Under the pieces are notes generated by a model. That model was not told the DNA's origin. It was given only the letters and a program-made list of their open reading frames with translations, and did not search any database. Position numbers and translations under genes: made by a program. Positions 1-6,769 of a stretch of 17,348 bases of DNA are shown in pieces. The stretch comes from an uncultured Lachnospiraceae bacterium (GTDB taxonomy: Bacteria > Bacillota > Clostridia > Lachnospirales > Lachnospiraceae). The stretch's first letter is position 1; each line of letters begins with the position of its first letter. The DNA lies in contig CAJUDY010000057.1 in the NCBI GenBank assembly GCA_910584945.1, positions 1-17,348 of the forward strand, written 5' to 3'.

Positions 1-510
1 GAGCGGATGTTCCAGGAAGGCGTGCTGGCTGCGGTGCTGGCTGCGGGGGCCAGGAGGTTGAGAGGAGGGGATGAAAAGCTTTTTGATTATGCGGATGAAA
101 GGCTGGAAGATATACCATCCAGTGTATGGAATGATGGCCAGTTCTCCCGGGGGAATCGCATTGATGAGGCGGAAGCAATCAGAAATAATCTGTGTCATAA
201 TTTTCCGACGGTGGATCGCCTTTATGGTAAAGTTCTGTCAAGCAACAAAAGCTATGATACAACATTGCCTTCGTATCTGGATGCAAAAAACTGGTTAAAT
301 AAAATGAAACAGGATATAAATAAACTAAACAATTTTACTAAAAAAAATTGGGCCCAAATTCGTATAAATCAGACATCATATGATATCAAACGCTTAAATA
401 TTGTTTTACCCAACGTTGAATTGACAAGAGCACAAAGAGCGGCTCTTGAAAGTCTGAAAGCATATGCGACGACTTTAAAAATAGAAGTTAAAGTGTATAT
501 TACAAAGTAA
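1..510 (+). CDS. C-terminal part of a polymorphic toxin, CdiA EC869-type nuclease domain (5' partial)
   Basis: The frame is open from the first base, so this is probably the tail of a longer secreted toxin; the ATG at 7 has only six bases before it and need not be a start. From about residue 47 (counting from that ATG) it resembles the CdiA EC869-like toxin domain. I see the SRGN element (47-50) with acidic D53/E54, then NFPTVDR around D70, then SSNKSYD with K81 and D84, and a conserved tail of the type LNIVLP...LTRAQRAALESLK. In that family an acidic/Ser/Lys set forms a metal-dependent DNase centre, so the inferred role is killing by DNA cleavage. The first 60 or so bases are GC-rich (EGVLAAVLAAGARR) and the rest AT-rich, the usual mark of a swapped toxin tip. 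An immunity gene follows 14 bases later. The family match is from memory of the motif pattern. The delivery system is unknown, but a VgrG-like fragment lies downstream. Confidence 0.72.
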   Translation, partial: ERMFQEGVLAAVLAAGARRLRGGDEKLFDYADERLEDIPSSVWNDGQFSRGNRIDEAEAIRNNLCHNFPTVDRLYGKVLSSNKSYDTTLPSYLDAKNWLNKMKQDINKLNNFTKKNWAQIRINQTSYDIKRLNIVLPNVELTRAQRAALESLKAYATTLKIEVKVYITK

Positions 511-524
511 AGGAGACTGACTCG

Positions 525-1010
525 ATGACTGAATTAAGTATAAGCGCCTACATAGACAAAAGCAAAAATGTAATATTAGTACCGTATAAGCTGAGTGAAG
601 CTGGTTTTGGAGTAGCAGCAGAGCCGATTATACAGGTGAGCAACGAAGAATGGGATAATATATCTCAATATATTCTGAGCCTGCTGGATGAAATATCCAA
701 GGACCCTTTGGCAGTAGAAAACGAATCAACAGCTTTTGAAAAAATATATGGAAGAAGAGGATTCAGGCAGTTTTCCAAAAGACACATTTGTATAACAGCT
801 CTGGAAATATTAAATGACCATAAAATTACTATTTATAACGATCCCCGACTGTCAGATGGATCGTATGGAACGGAGAAAGGTACAATAAGTGAAAAATACA
901 GTATTGAATATGTAAGCGAAGCGGAAAAGGATCTGGTACAGGAAAACTTTTTAAAAGCATATCTGGATGCACAGCGGTATCTGGAAGCGATTGGGAGTAA
1001 ACTGCTTTGA
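525..1010 (+). CDS. Likely immunity protein for the upstream nuclease toxin (CdiI, DUF1436-like)
   Basis: A 161-residue cytosolic protein without signal peptide or membrane segment. The ATG is preceded by AGGAG at 511-515, which begins at the base after the toxin stop codon, so toxin and immunity genes are almost certainly co-transcribed. The pattern VPYKLSEAGFGVAAEPI near the N-terminus, an RRGFRQFSKR block mid-protein and the C-terminal half fit what I recall of the CDI immunity family DUF1436, which pairs with EC869-type toxins; that assignment is moderately sure. The inferred role is to bind and neutralise the nuclease in the producing cell. Two degenerate pieces of this gene recur downstream (2942-3013 and about 3784-3812), so the locus has carried more than one member of this immunity family. 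It ends in TGA, so TGA is a real stop in this organism. Confidence 0.68.
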   Translation: MTELSISAYIDKSKNVILVPYKLSEAGFGVAAEPIIQVSNEEWDNISQYILSLLDEISKDPLAVENESTAFEKIYGRRGFRQFSKRHICITALEILNDHKITIYNDPRLSDGSYGTEKGTISEKYSIEYVSEAEKDLVQENFLKAYLDAQRYLEAIGSKLL

Positions 1011-1121
1011 TTATTTTAAACTGGATATCTGTAAATCATGTCTTTGGCTTTTACAAACAGTTATTCAAAGCATTTTAAAATGTAAAGCAGAGATCAGTAC
1101 CCGGTAAGGGAGGTGCGTGAA

Positions 1122-1739
1122 ATGTCCGTGATCCATACAGGCGATCTCCGGACAGAGGGACTGAACGGGATCGGAACGGTCCTGGAATTCCGGATGGAAG
1201 AGATGCCGGGCGCCCATTCCACAGCGATGGTGACCTGCCGCATGGATACAGGGAAGGCAGCCGGGCTTCTTGGCGAACCGGTATGCGACCGTACCGTCAC
1301 CATCTATCGGGCTGGCGCAGAACGTCCGGTATATTCCGGCATGATTCGCAGAGGATCTGTTACAGAAGAAAACGGCGTACAGACCATGCGCCTGGAGCTG
1401 GTCTCCGGGACGATCCGGATGGATCTGGCGAAAAGAGACCGCTCCTGGCAGGATACAGGGATGAGCTACGGAGCGCTGTTCCGTCAGGTGGCGGTTAGGG
1501 CAGGAGGCGGGGCCCGGGTATCCGTCGGAATCCCGGAGACCGGAGCGCCGGTGGAACTGGAGTGGACGGAGTATACGGCAGTGGTGGAGGGGAGCAGCCA
1601 TGGCAGAGGCCGCCTTCTCAACTACGAAGTGGAGAGCAGGGAAGCCCATGCCTGCGGGAAACTGACCATCTACGGCAGAACGTGTGAAAGCCGAAAAGGG
1701 GAGCTGATCTTCACCTATCGGCTGGCTCGTCCGGAATAA
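1122..1739 (+). CDS. Truncated VgrG/gpD-like spike protein fragment
   Basis: The start chosen is the ATG at 1122, eight bases after AAGGGAGG; a GTG at 1113 in the same frame overlaps that RBS. The N-terminal 125 residues resemble the first beta-domain of phage late-control gpD/VgrG proteins: HTGDLRTEGLNGIG, an AHSTAMVTCRM strand pair, then SWQDTGMSYGALFRQV, a landmark of the Clostridia versions. A full VgrG-like protein is several times longer. Here the central part that should follow is missing (the sequence jumps to a GIPETG...EYTAVVEG block), and after YEVESRE and KGELIFTYRLARPE the gene simply stops, so the spike half is absent. It is GC-rich, unlike the AT-rich genes on both sides. Read as a leftover of a contractile injection system gene in a toxin cassette locus. 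It may be non-functional. A shorter copy of its sequence recurs at about 3814-3861. Confidence 0.6.
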   Translation: MSVIHTGDLRTEGLNGIGTVLEFRMEEMPGAHSTAMVTCRMDTGKAAGLLGEPVCDRTVTIYRAGAERPVYSGMIRRGSVTEENGVQTMRLELVSGTIRMDLAKRDRSWQDTGMSYGALFRQVAVRAGGGARVSVGIPETGAPVELEWTEYTAVVEGSSHGRGRLLNYEVESREAHACGKLTIYGRTCESRKGELIFTYRLARPE

Positions 1740-2043
1740 TAGATAGTAAAATTTATAAAAGGAATTCGAAGGGTTCAATAGACTTGTCAGAGATATGCAT
1801 ATTATCCTGCATTAGAATGGAAGAAAAATTAAGTGTTTTATTTATAGTAAAATAAAGAGATCTTATATTATGGATATAAAAAAGGAATCTTCCAACAGAT
1901 TTATGTATAACAAGGACGAATACAATTTATTGATTTGCTAATTTCGTTATATGCTGGAGGGAGATTTCATGAAGAGACTCTCTATAATGAGCAAGGATTT
2001 GCTTTGCAAAAAAGAATCATTTATTGGAGGAGGGATTTACATA
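1740..2043 (+). other. AT-rich spacer with no intact gene
   Basis: Three hundred bases without a convincing gene. Short open stretches (for example a 17-codon run ending near 1834 and a 23-codon run from the ATG at 1870) look like eroded ends of small proteins of the immunity type, but none is recognisable. An open frame from 1951 joins the next gene in frame, but its N-terminal 31 codons look unconserved and the strong RBS lies inside it. Confidence 0.4.
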
Positions 2044-2400
2044 ATGTGGAATATTTCTAATACTTTTAGGCTTGCGGTAAATGCAAATAAAAATAGAATA
2101 CGGAATATATTAATGAAGAGATATAGAGAATTGTCAGAATTACCAGTAAACAGCAAAAGATTTATTTTGAATAATAATAATATAGAGCTTAATTATAACG
2201 AAGATTTCGATAAAGCAATGTCAATATCTGAAGAAGATGCATATTTGTATTACGAATATAATATGGATTTTTATCCAAAAGAAAAAGAATTAAGTTTAGA
2301 GGTACAAATTGCTTTTGCAAAAGAATTGGCAGAGATATTTAGAGGTAGTGGTGTTGAGGTAGAGATAATATCGGAATTTGAACATTTATTAGATGACTGA
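2044..2400 (+). CDS. Putative small immunity protein
   Basis: A 118-residue acidic protein from the ATG at 2044, chosen because GGAGGAGGG at 2026-2034 sits nine bases ahead; an in-frame ATG at 1951 would add 31 poorly protein-like residues. No signal or membrane segment. The sequence has an N-terminal FRLAVNANKN block, a central acidic/aromatic patch (EEDAYLYYEYNMDFYP) and a C-terminal EVEIISEFEHLL strand. I do not recognise a named family. Its size, acidity and position inside an array of toxin/immunity debris suggest an orphan immunity protein, kept after its toxin was lost or supplied in trans. This function is inference only. Confidence 0.5.
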   Translation: MWNISNTFRLAVNANKNRIRNILMKRYRELSELPVNSKRFILNNNNIELNYNEDFDKAMSISEEDAYLYYEYNMDFYPKEKELSLEVQIAFAKELAEIFRGSGVEVEIISEFEHLLDD

Positions 2401-2489
2401 AAGGAGTCAGGTATTTGACGGACAGACAAGTGTTGGCAGGGGGCAAAGATGTGTATTTCCATTTTGCTCGTTTTACATAACTTGTATAA

Positions 2490-2594
2490 AACGAAAGCCC
2501 CATTAGGGATATACGGAAAAATGGTGGGTCTTCAATTGAGGTACCGGAAAATGCATCTATAAATGCAAAATCAATGGCTAAAGGATATCAATAA
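2490..2594 (+). pseudogene. Possible C-terminal scrap of a toxin or unknown protein
   Basis: An open run of 34 codons follows a stop at 2487-2489 and ends with TAA at 2592-2594. It reads like a protein tail (RKNGGSSIEVPENASINAKS). It has no start codon or RBS. It ends eight bases before the next reading frame, as a toxin end would before its immunity gene. The surrounding bases 2401-2601 hold no other gene. Weak evidence. Confidence 0.22.
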
Positions 2595-2601
2595 ATAAAA
2601 T

Positions 2602-2940
2602 TTGTTAAGTGATCAATGGATAGATGAAAGTTTGTGGAAAGCTGCAAAGCGAGCTAATATGTTGGGTACAGCAATTCCAGAGCAGATGAAAATTCTTGAA
2701 AATGATCACTGGCGTTTTTGTTTAATGGAAAATAATATTGTTGTTGAAAAAATTGACATATGGGATGGATACTTTAATGAAATAATGAAATTAATTTGAC
2801 CTGAAAAAGAGGGGTGGACAGGACTTGCATATTATTATCATCTGTATATTGGATGGTATGAACAAGATAATTGGTTGATTCCAGATATTTTAAAGGTATA
2901 TGAACAATTGGTAAATATTTTGTTCAATTACTATTTATAA
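2602..2940 (+). pseudogene. Putative immunity gene split by an in-frame TGA
   Basis: A 65-codon frame beginning at a TTG stops at TGA 2797-2799, but the same frame continues for 46 more sense codons to a TAA at 2938-2940. The continuation is clearly protein-like, rich in Trp and Tyr (EGWTGLAYYYHLYIGWYEQ, then NWLIPDILKVYEQL). Together they would make a protein of about 112 residues, the normal size of an immunity protein. No good RBS precedes the TTG. The simplest reading is a decayed small immunity gene with one nonsense mutation and possibly a lost 5' end. The family is not recognised. TGA is used as an ordinary stop elsewhere in the window, so recoding is unlikely. Confidence 0.5.
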
Positions 2941-2941
2941 C

Positions 2942-3013
2942 TGTCCCCGACTGTCAGACGGATCGTATGGAACGGAGAAAGGTACAATAAGTGAAAAATA
3001 TAGCATCAATTAA
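2942..3013 (+). pseudogene. Fragment of a second copy of the CdiI-like immunity gene
   Basis: This stretch closely repeats bases near 842-912 inside the first immunity gene. It reads PRLSDGSYGTEKGTISEKY in the same frame, with only scattered third-position changes over about 65 bases, then ends in its own TAA at 3011-3013. Nothing before it belongs to that gene. It is a recombination scar from a homologous toxin/immunity cassette. Confidence 0.8.
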
Positions 3014-3033
3014 GCATAAAGAGGAAAATTATA

Positions 3034-3723
3034 ATGAAATACAAAGAGTTGGATAAAGATCTAAAAAGAATAAGAAATATGCAAGAATATGATTTATATA
3101 AGACAAATTTAGAATTACAGAAAAGAATTGATAAATTTTATAATGACGAAATTCCAGAAAATGATATGATGTGTAGAAAATACAAGTTGGAAAATTCTAT
3201 TGATAGAAAAAATATTTTATATTTTCCAATTATAATAACTATAGTTTTTGGACTATTGGTAAATTATATTTGTAATAAAATTAATAGTTTACCTGATTTT
3301 ACAGCAATGTTTCAAGAATTAAAGTCTATACCTGCTACGCAAGATAATTTTATTATACTAATGACATTATATTTTGTATTAGCCTTATTGTTCGTATTAG
3401 TAATTGTAGTATTTATGTTAGTTTTTTTTACTCCATTTCCATCATTACTTTTTTTGATTGAGTCAGGTCAAACTAAAGAATATCAAATTAAATATGAAAT
3501 AAAAATTTTAGACGAAAAGATAAATATTAAGTTGGATGAAAATAAGAATAAAAAAGACTATAATAATAGTAAAAGAAAATATAATACTAAATATGTTTAT
3601 GGGGTATTTGTCATAATAGTAGTTATATTTGCTTTCGGAATTTGTTGGGGTATAGCCATAGATAGAATATGTTTGTTGGCCGTGGCTGGCATTATAGGGG
3701 GTTATTTCGTTTCAAAAATATAA
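3034..3723 (+). CDS. Multi-pass membrane protein, possible immunity protein
   Basis: A 229-residue, very AT-rich gene with AAGAGG at about 3019-3025 ahead of the ATG. The N-terminal 57 residues and a central lysine-rich stretch (about 145-185) are charged and helical. Hydrophobic segments lie at about 61-80 (ILYFPIIITIVFGLLVNYI), 104-130 (the longest), 190-209 and 213-228, so four membrane helices are likely. I do not recognise the family. Because it follows directly on a scar of the immunity gene and sits in a toxin/immunity array, it may protect against a toxin acting at the membrane; that is inference from context. It could equally be an unrelated membrane protein. Confidence 0.55.
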   Translation: MKYKELDKDLKRIRNMQEYDLYKTNLELQKRIDKFYNDEIPENDMMCRKYKLENSIDRKNILYFPIIITIVFGLLVNYICNKINSLPDFTAMFQELKSIPATQDNFIILMTLYFVLALLFVLVIVVFMLVFFTPFPSLLFLIESGQTKEYQIKYEIKILDEKINIKLDENKNKKDYNNSKRKYNTKYVYGVFVIIVVIFAFGICWGIAIDRICLLAVAGIIGGYFVSKI

Positions 3724-3783
3724 TTGCAAAATCAGTAGTCATATACAATGATCGATTTCTATTAGAAGAAGTGATATGAGTAG

Positions 3784-3861
3784 AGGATGCGCAGCGGTAT
3801 CTGGAAGTGATTGCCAGGCACCCATTCCAAAACAATCGTGACCTGCCGCATGGACATAGGG
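3784..3861 (+). repeat. Mosaic scar: CdiI-like gene end fused to VgrG-like sequence
   Basis: Bases 3784-3812 repeat the 3' end of the immunity gene (compare about 964-992, GATGC.CAGCGGTATCTGG) with two or three mismatches. Without a gap, bases 3814-3861 then repeat an internal part of the VgrG-like gene (compare about 1206-1253, including GACCTGCCGCATGGA) with more mismatches. In the first copies the two sequences are about 210 bases apart, so this copy carries a deletion joining them. No protein is made. The stretch from 3724 to 3926 otherwise holds no gene. Confidence 0.75.
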
Positions 3862-3864
3862 GGG

Positions 3865-3934
3865 CTGTATCCTGCAAAAATTTGCCAGTAGAAATAGCCC
3901 TCCCAATAATCGTCTGACCATATTTTTCACTCAT
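3865..3934 (-). pseudogene. Possible 5' stub of a RelE/ParE-type toxin
   Basis: An ATG at 3934-3932 overlaps the end of the antitoxin remnant (ATGAGTGA), the arrangement typical of antitoxin-toxin operons. The first residues MSEKYGQTIIGRAI resemble the start of small RelE/ParE-type toxins. The similarity ends after about 20 codons, where the mosaic scar begins. A call made from position and a short motif. Confidence 0.3.
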
Positions 3935-4073
3935 CGTCCACTTCGATCAGGTCAAGGGTGGCGCTTTTTCTGGCTCTCAGCTCCTGGGCAGATTTCTTCA
4001 CATAGGCCATGTTCGTCTCGGAGAAAAATGGGTCGGTAGTTTGGGTGATTTCAAACGGAATACGGATTTCTTA
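3927..4073 (-). pseudogene. C-terminal remnant of a RelB/DinJ-family antitoxin
   Basis: Reading leftward from about 4073 to the TGA at 3927-3929 gives RIPFEI, a TTDPFFSETNM block, then a charged helix (AYVKKSAQELRARKSA) and an acidic end LIEVDDE. The IPFE..T....F.S..NM pattern is the usual C-terminus of DinJ/RelB antitoxins, which bind a RelE/YafQ-type toxin. The N-terminal ribbon-helix-helix half that binds DNA is missing, and a stop precedes the fragment in frame, so it is not expressed. The break point coincides with the truncated end of the hydrolase gene. Confidence 0.7.
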
Positions 4074-4509
4074 AATCTTGCTCAAAATCTAATATCATCA
4101 TGGAACTTGTCAGGTGAATCATCTCTTGTTTCTTTATACCGATTTCCAGAAAAGACTTTTCCGGCATGATATGGAATAAAATATTTTGAAATTTTAAAAG
4201 ATCCCTTGGCATTTTGTATTGCGGTGCAATCAATATCAAAGATTGAACTTTTTCAGCATAGTTAAGACAATAGTTCAATGCCAGAACGGCGCCGAATGAA
4301 ATGCCGCAAATCGTTACAGGTTCTGGAAACTTGTCGGCATATTCTTCAAAGGAAAAATATATGTTTTGATACGTGATCGCTCTGGCTGTACGGAAGGCAA
4401 ACAAGTTCGGGCAGTATGTTTTTGTATCTTCGGGCAGATATGAAATTGTTTCATTCCAGCTTGAGGGGAATTGCCCTAATCCATGTAAAAAAACCACATT
4501 CATTTCCAA
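4051..4509 (-). CDS. Truncated alpha/beta hydrolase
   Basis: The N-terminal 145 or so residues are an alpha/beta-hydrolase fold: VVFLHGLGQFPSSW (oxyanion-hole HG motif, residues 7-20), then ICGISFGAVLAL (nucleophile elbow G-I-S-F-G near residue 70) and a LILIAPQY strand. Family members run to about 220-270 residues and need a later Asp and His. Here the frame runs into the antitoxin scar and ends after LDFEQDLRNPYSV at residue 152, so the acid/His part of the triad is gone and the enzyme is probably inactive. The start lies inside the regulator gene, after a GGAGG, giving a 59-base overlap and likely translational coupling. The substrate cannot be told. Confidence 0.65.
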   Translation of the reverse strand: MEMNVVFLHGLGQFPSSWNETISYLPEDTKTYCPNLFAFRTARAITYQNIYFSFEEYADKFPEPVTICGISFGAVLALNYCLNYAEKVQSLILIAPQYKMPRDLLKFQNILFHIMPEKSFLEIGIKKQEMIHLTSSMMILDFEQDLRNPYSV

Positions 4510-5146
4510 CTTTTACCTCCATGTTTCCCAGTATTTTCTTTACCTCTTCCATGATCTCATCATCAATCAGCAGGAGCCCCATTTTGTCAAATAATTCTTT
4601 AATAAATATGAATTTATGATATCTTTCTTCTGAGGTTGCAGGATAAATTGATGGTGTCAGCCATAAATCAAACAAAGGGATCAATTCTGACAGTTCCCTG
4701 GTGTACTCCGTATAAATCGAACCGTTCCTGTTGCCCTCTGTGAGAAGTTCCAGCCAAAATGGACTAAGTACCTGCCTGTTAGGTTCCATCATTCCGGCTA
4801 ACATACACGGATTTTTCAGAAGGGGTATTGCCTGTAATGAAAGATTCATCTTTTTCTTGTCTGACTGGTTTAATGACATTGCCATTTTCATTTTTGCAGT
4901 CCGTTCAAATTCTTTTGGCTTTTCACTGTATGAAACGTTTTTTTCATGGAACATTTTATCCATTAAAGAGTCCATAATCTCTTCTTTTGACTTAAAATGA
5001 TGATAGACTGCGCCTCTCGTAAGTCCACCCAGTTTATCTACAATATCTTGAATGGTAGTGTGGTCATATCCCTTTGTAGGAAAAAGCCGCTGTGATACAT
5101 CTAATATTTTTTCGTTTGTTATATCGGGATATTTGTTGCGAGCCAT
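4451..5146 (-). CDS. TetR/AcrR-family transcriptional regulator
   Basis: From the ATG at 5146 (MARNKYPD) this is a 231-residue protein. The N-terminal 50 residues are a TetR helix-turn-helix: EKILDVSQRLFPTKGYDHTTIQDIV followed by GLTRGAVYHHFKSKEE, with the recognition helix at TRGAVYHHF. The rest is the variable ligand-binding domain. An in-frame ATG at 5167 would start inside the operator and lacks support. The 3' end overlaps the hydrolase start by 59 bases. It is probably autoregulated through the inverted repeat upstream. The inducer is unknown. The product resembles regulators that control a nearby hydrolase or transporter operon, but the downstream gene has been cut short. Confidence 0.85.
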   Translation of the reverse strand: MARNKYPDITNEKILDVSQRLFPTKGYDHTTIQDIVDKLGGLTRGAVYHHFKSKEEIMDSLMDKMFHEKNVSYSEKPKEFERTAKMKMAMSLNQSDKKKMNLSLQAIPLLKNPCMLAGMMEPNRQVLSPFWLELLTEGNRNGSIYTEYTRELSELIPLFDLWLTPSIYPATSEERYHKFIFIKELFDKMGLLLIDDEIMEEVKKILGNMEVKVGNECGFFTWIRAIPLKLE

Positions 5147-5161
5147 ATACCAATTTTCACC

Positions 5162-5212
5162 ATACATTCATTCGGTATGTATCAGTATAGCAATGTTAAA
5201 GCCTTTTGTTAA
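5162..5212 (-). promoter_or_regulatory. Promoter and operator of the TetR-type regulator
   Basis: On the minus strand, TTAACA (5212-5207), a 17-base spacer and TATACT (5189-5184) form a good vegetative promoter. Directly downstream an imperfect palindrome with arms ATACAT and ATGTAT (5162-5182, nine-base centre) covers the expected transcription start. A TetR dimer bound there would block initiation, so negative autoregulation is the likely control. Confidence 0.68.
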
Positions 5213-5515
5213 GATGTAATGGAGCAGACCACACAAGGCGAAGCATGACTGGCCGAAAGGCCGACTTTGACTGCGAGAAGTATTGTCTGTCTGGAACAAA
5301 CAAAGTATGCCGATCCAACCTTAATCCCTTTACTTACAACAGCATTAACCATCGGATCTATGTGGAAGGCGGTACAAGAGTTATGAGGTGCCGGTATTCT
5401 TGTGGCATGATTCTCAAATTTTCCAATATTTGTGTTTTCACACGTTCGATTCATGAACGCTCTTTATCAAATGGATAGTCCCAAAAGATGTCTTTTTGAT
5501 AAGATTGTTGCCAAT
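5213..5515. other. Region with no recognisable gene
   Basis: About 300 bases between the regulator promoter and the insertion sequence. Open frames exist on both strands (for example 5209-5454 on the minus strand), but none has an RBS or a protein-like pattern I can recognise. A short GGCC-GAAA-GGCC hairpin lies near 5250-5265. It may be an eroded gene. Confidence 0.35.
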
Positions 5516-6529
5516 TATAGCAATCCAACAAATTATTGCACATAATTACATGAACGAAACCACCCTGAACAATCTGAAGGACGGACAGTTGAAAATGCCT
5601 TTTCTATTGCGCCCGGTAATTCTGACGCAGTACGGACTTTCACTTTTCTCGAATATGCTTTGATCTTTGACCACATTTTTTCAATTGGGTTCAGATCCGG
5701 GCAGTAAGGCGGAGGATAAAGATATTTGATTTCTGATGAGTCCAGAATCCCTTTGACCACTTTCGCATGATGGGAGCGCAAATTATCCATAATAATGATG
5801 TCATTTCCTGACAATGTCGGCAGTAAAATGTTTTCCAGATATTCTGCAAAGCGTTCCGTTGTAGTACCGCCCTGATAAACCGTATGGGCCGTCTTTCCGT
5901 CCAGACATATGGATGACAGGATCGTGGTGCTGCACGGCGTATTTACAGGCGCACTGTCCACTGCACGCTCATTGGTTTTCGAACGGGCGTAACACCTTGT
6001 TATATTCGTGTTGACGCCGCTTTCATCCAGAAATACCAGGTTATTTACGCCTCTCTCTGGTATATGTTTTTTCCATGCTTCCCTTTTGGCCCTGACATCG
6101 GGGACGCTCCTGTTCTGAAGCATGGAGGGACTTCTTTTTATAAACGTATCCGAGTTTCAGGACTGCCTTGCGGACGGTTTCATCACTTACCTGTAACTGG
6201 AGTTTTCCCGTATTTCATGGATTGTAATATCGGACTGTTCCTGTATCAGCCGGTCGATATTGTGAATATCCGTCTGACTCAGGGCAGGTTTACGTCCGCG
6301 TAGAGAAAACCTGGTTTCCACAGAGCCGGTTTCCCGCATTTTTTTTTCCAGACGATAAACCGTGCTGGTATTTACGGAAAAGCATTCTGCAACTTCCTTT
6401 GCATTATGGGTTTTGTTCCAGGCTTCAAATAAGTAGTTTTCGTGTTTCATTATGTAGCATAGCAATCACCTCTTGACTCTATCATAACCCCTATGTCAAG
6501 TAAGTGCTGTATTATTTTGGATTGCTATA
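5516..6529 (-). mobile_element. IS630-family insertion sequence
   Basis: Terminal inverted repeats beginning TATAGCAATCCAA (5516-5528) and ending TTGGATTGCTATA (6517-6529) bound a 1.0-kb element. The outermost TA on each side fits the TA target duplication of IS630/mariner elements. One transposase gene on the minus strand fills the interior. Removing the element and one TA restores a continuous AT-rich spacer, and no obvious gene is interrupted. Confidence 0.85.
5533..6465 (-). pseudogene. IS630-family transposase with two compensating frameshifts
   Basis: The N-terminal part (6465 to about 6205) has a helix-turn-helix (HNAKEVAECFSVNTSTVYRL) and the RGRKPALS linker. The C-terminal part has the DDE core: LVFLDESGVNTN, IIIMDNLRSHHAK and a final YCPDLNPIEKMWSKIK carrying the third acidic residue. 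Between them, about 6104-6205, the expected protein (LQLQVSDETVRKAVLKLGY, then KKKSLHASEQ) is in another frame. One base seems missing near 6205, which yields an early TAA in ENSSYR, and one C extra in the CCCC run near 6104 restores the original frame. As written no full transposase is made. Sequencing error or programmed shifting would be alternatives, but two shifts that cancel favour ordinary decay. Confidence 0.8.
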
Positions 6530-6687
6530 GTTCTTTCAAAAATATGCCATTGGTAATTTTACCACGGTAGATTTTAAAATATTTTTTGAATTTTCGATAT
6601 TATGGAGTAGAGGTCGGGGGTGTTTGGGCCAGTCGGAGGATATGACCATTACAAGTCTCGATATTGTGTGAATTTTTATAATCTTTT

Positions 6688-6712
6688 AGCGAAATAAGGC
6701 GTTATTTGCGCT
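6688..6712. terminator. Hairpin upstream of the switch promoter
   Basis: AGCGAAATAA-GGCG-TTATTTGCGCT forms a ten-pair stem with one bulged C and a four-base loop. No long T run follows on either strand, so an intrinsic terminator is only possible. Lying about 20 bases before the promoter, it could insulate the switch from upstream transcription. Bases 6530-6687 hold no gene. Confidence 0.3.
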
Positions 6713-6729
6713 AATTTGGTAAATGATGG

Positions 6730-6758
6730 TTGAAATGTGTGGGTAACAAGGATATAAT
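6730..6758 (+). promoter_or_regulatory. Near-consensus promoter pointing into the invertible segment
   Basis: TTGAAA (6730-6735), exactly 17 bases, then TATAAT (6753-6758): a full-consensus -10 and a five-of-six -35. The expected start of transcription is near 6765-6767, a few bases before the left inverted repeat at 6770. The promoter itself lies outside the repeat and so would stay fixed on inversion. Confidence 0.8.
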
Positions 6759-6769
6759 AAGAACGAACA

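Noticed and set aside
1065..1778. Long minus-strand open frame opposite the VgrG-like gene
   Set aside because: The plus-strand frame has an RBS and recognisable VgrG landmarks; the minus-strand product has shadow-like Pro/His/Cys-rich composition.
2797..2799. TGA reassigned to an amino acid throughout the genome
   Set aside because: The CdiI-like gene and the esterase gene both end naturally at TGA, so TGA acts as a stop here.
5209..5454. Minus-strand open frame of 81 codons
   Set aside because: No RBS, no recognisable motif, and an unnatural composition for a protein; a plus-strand frame of similar length overlaps it.
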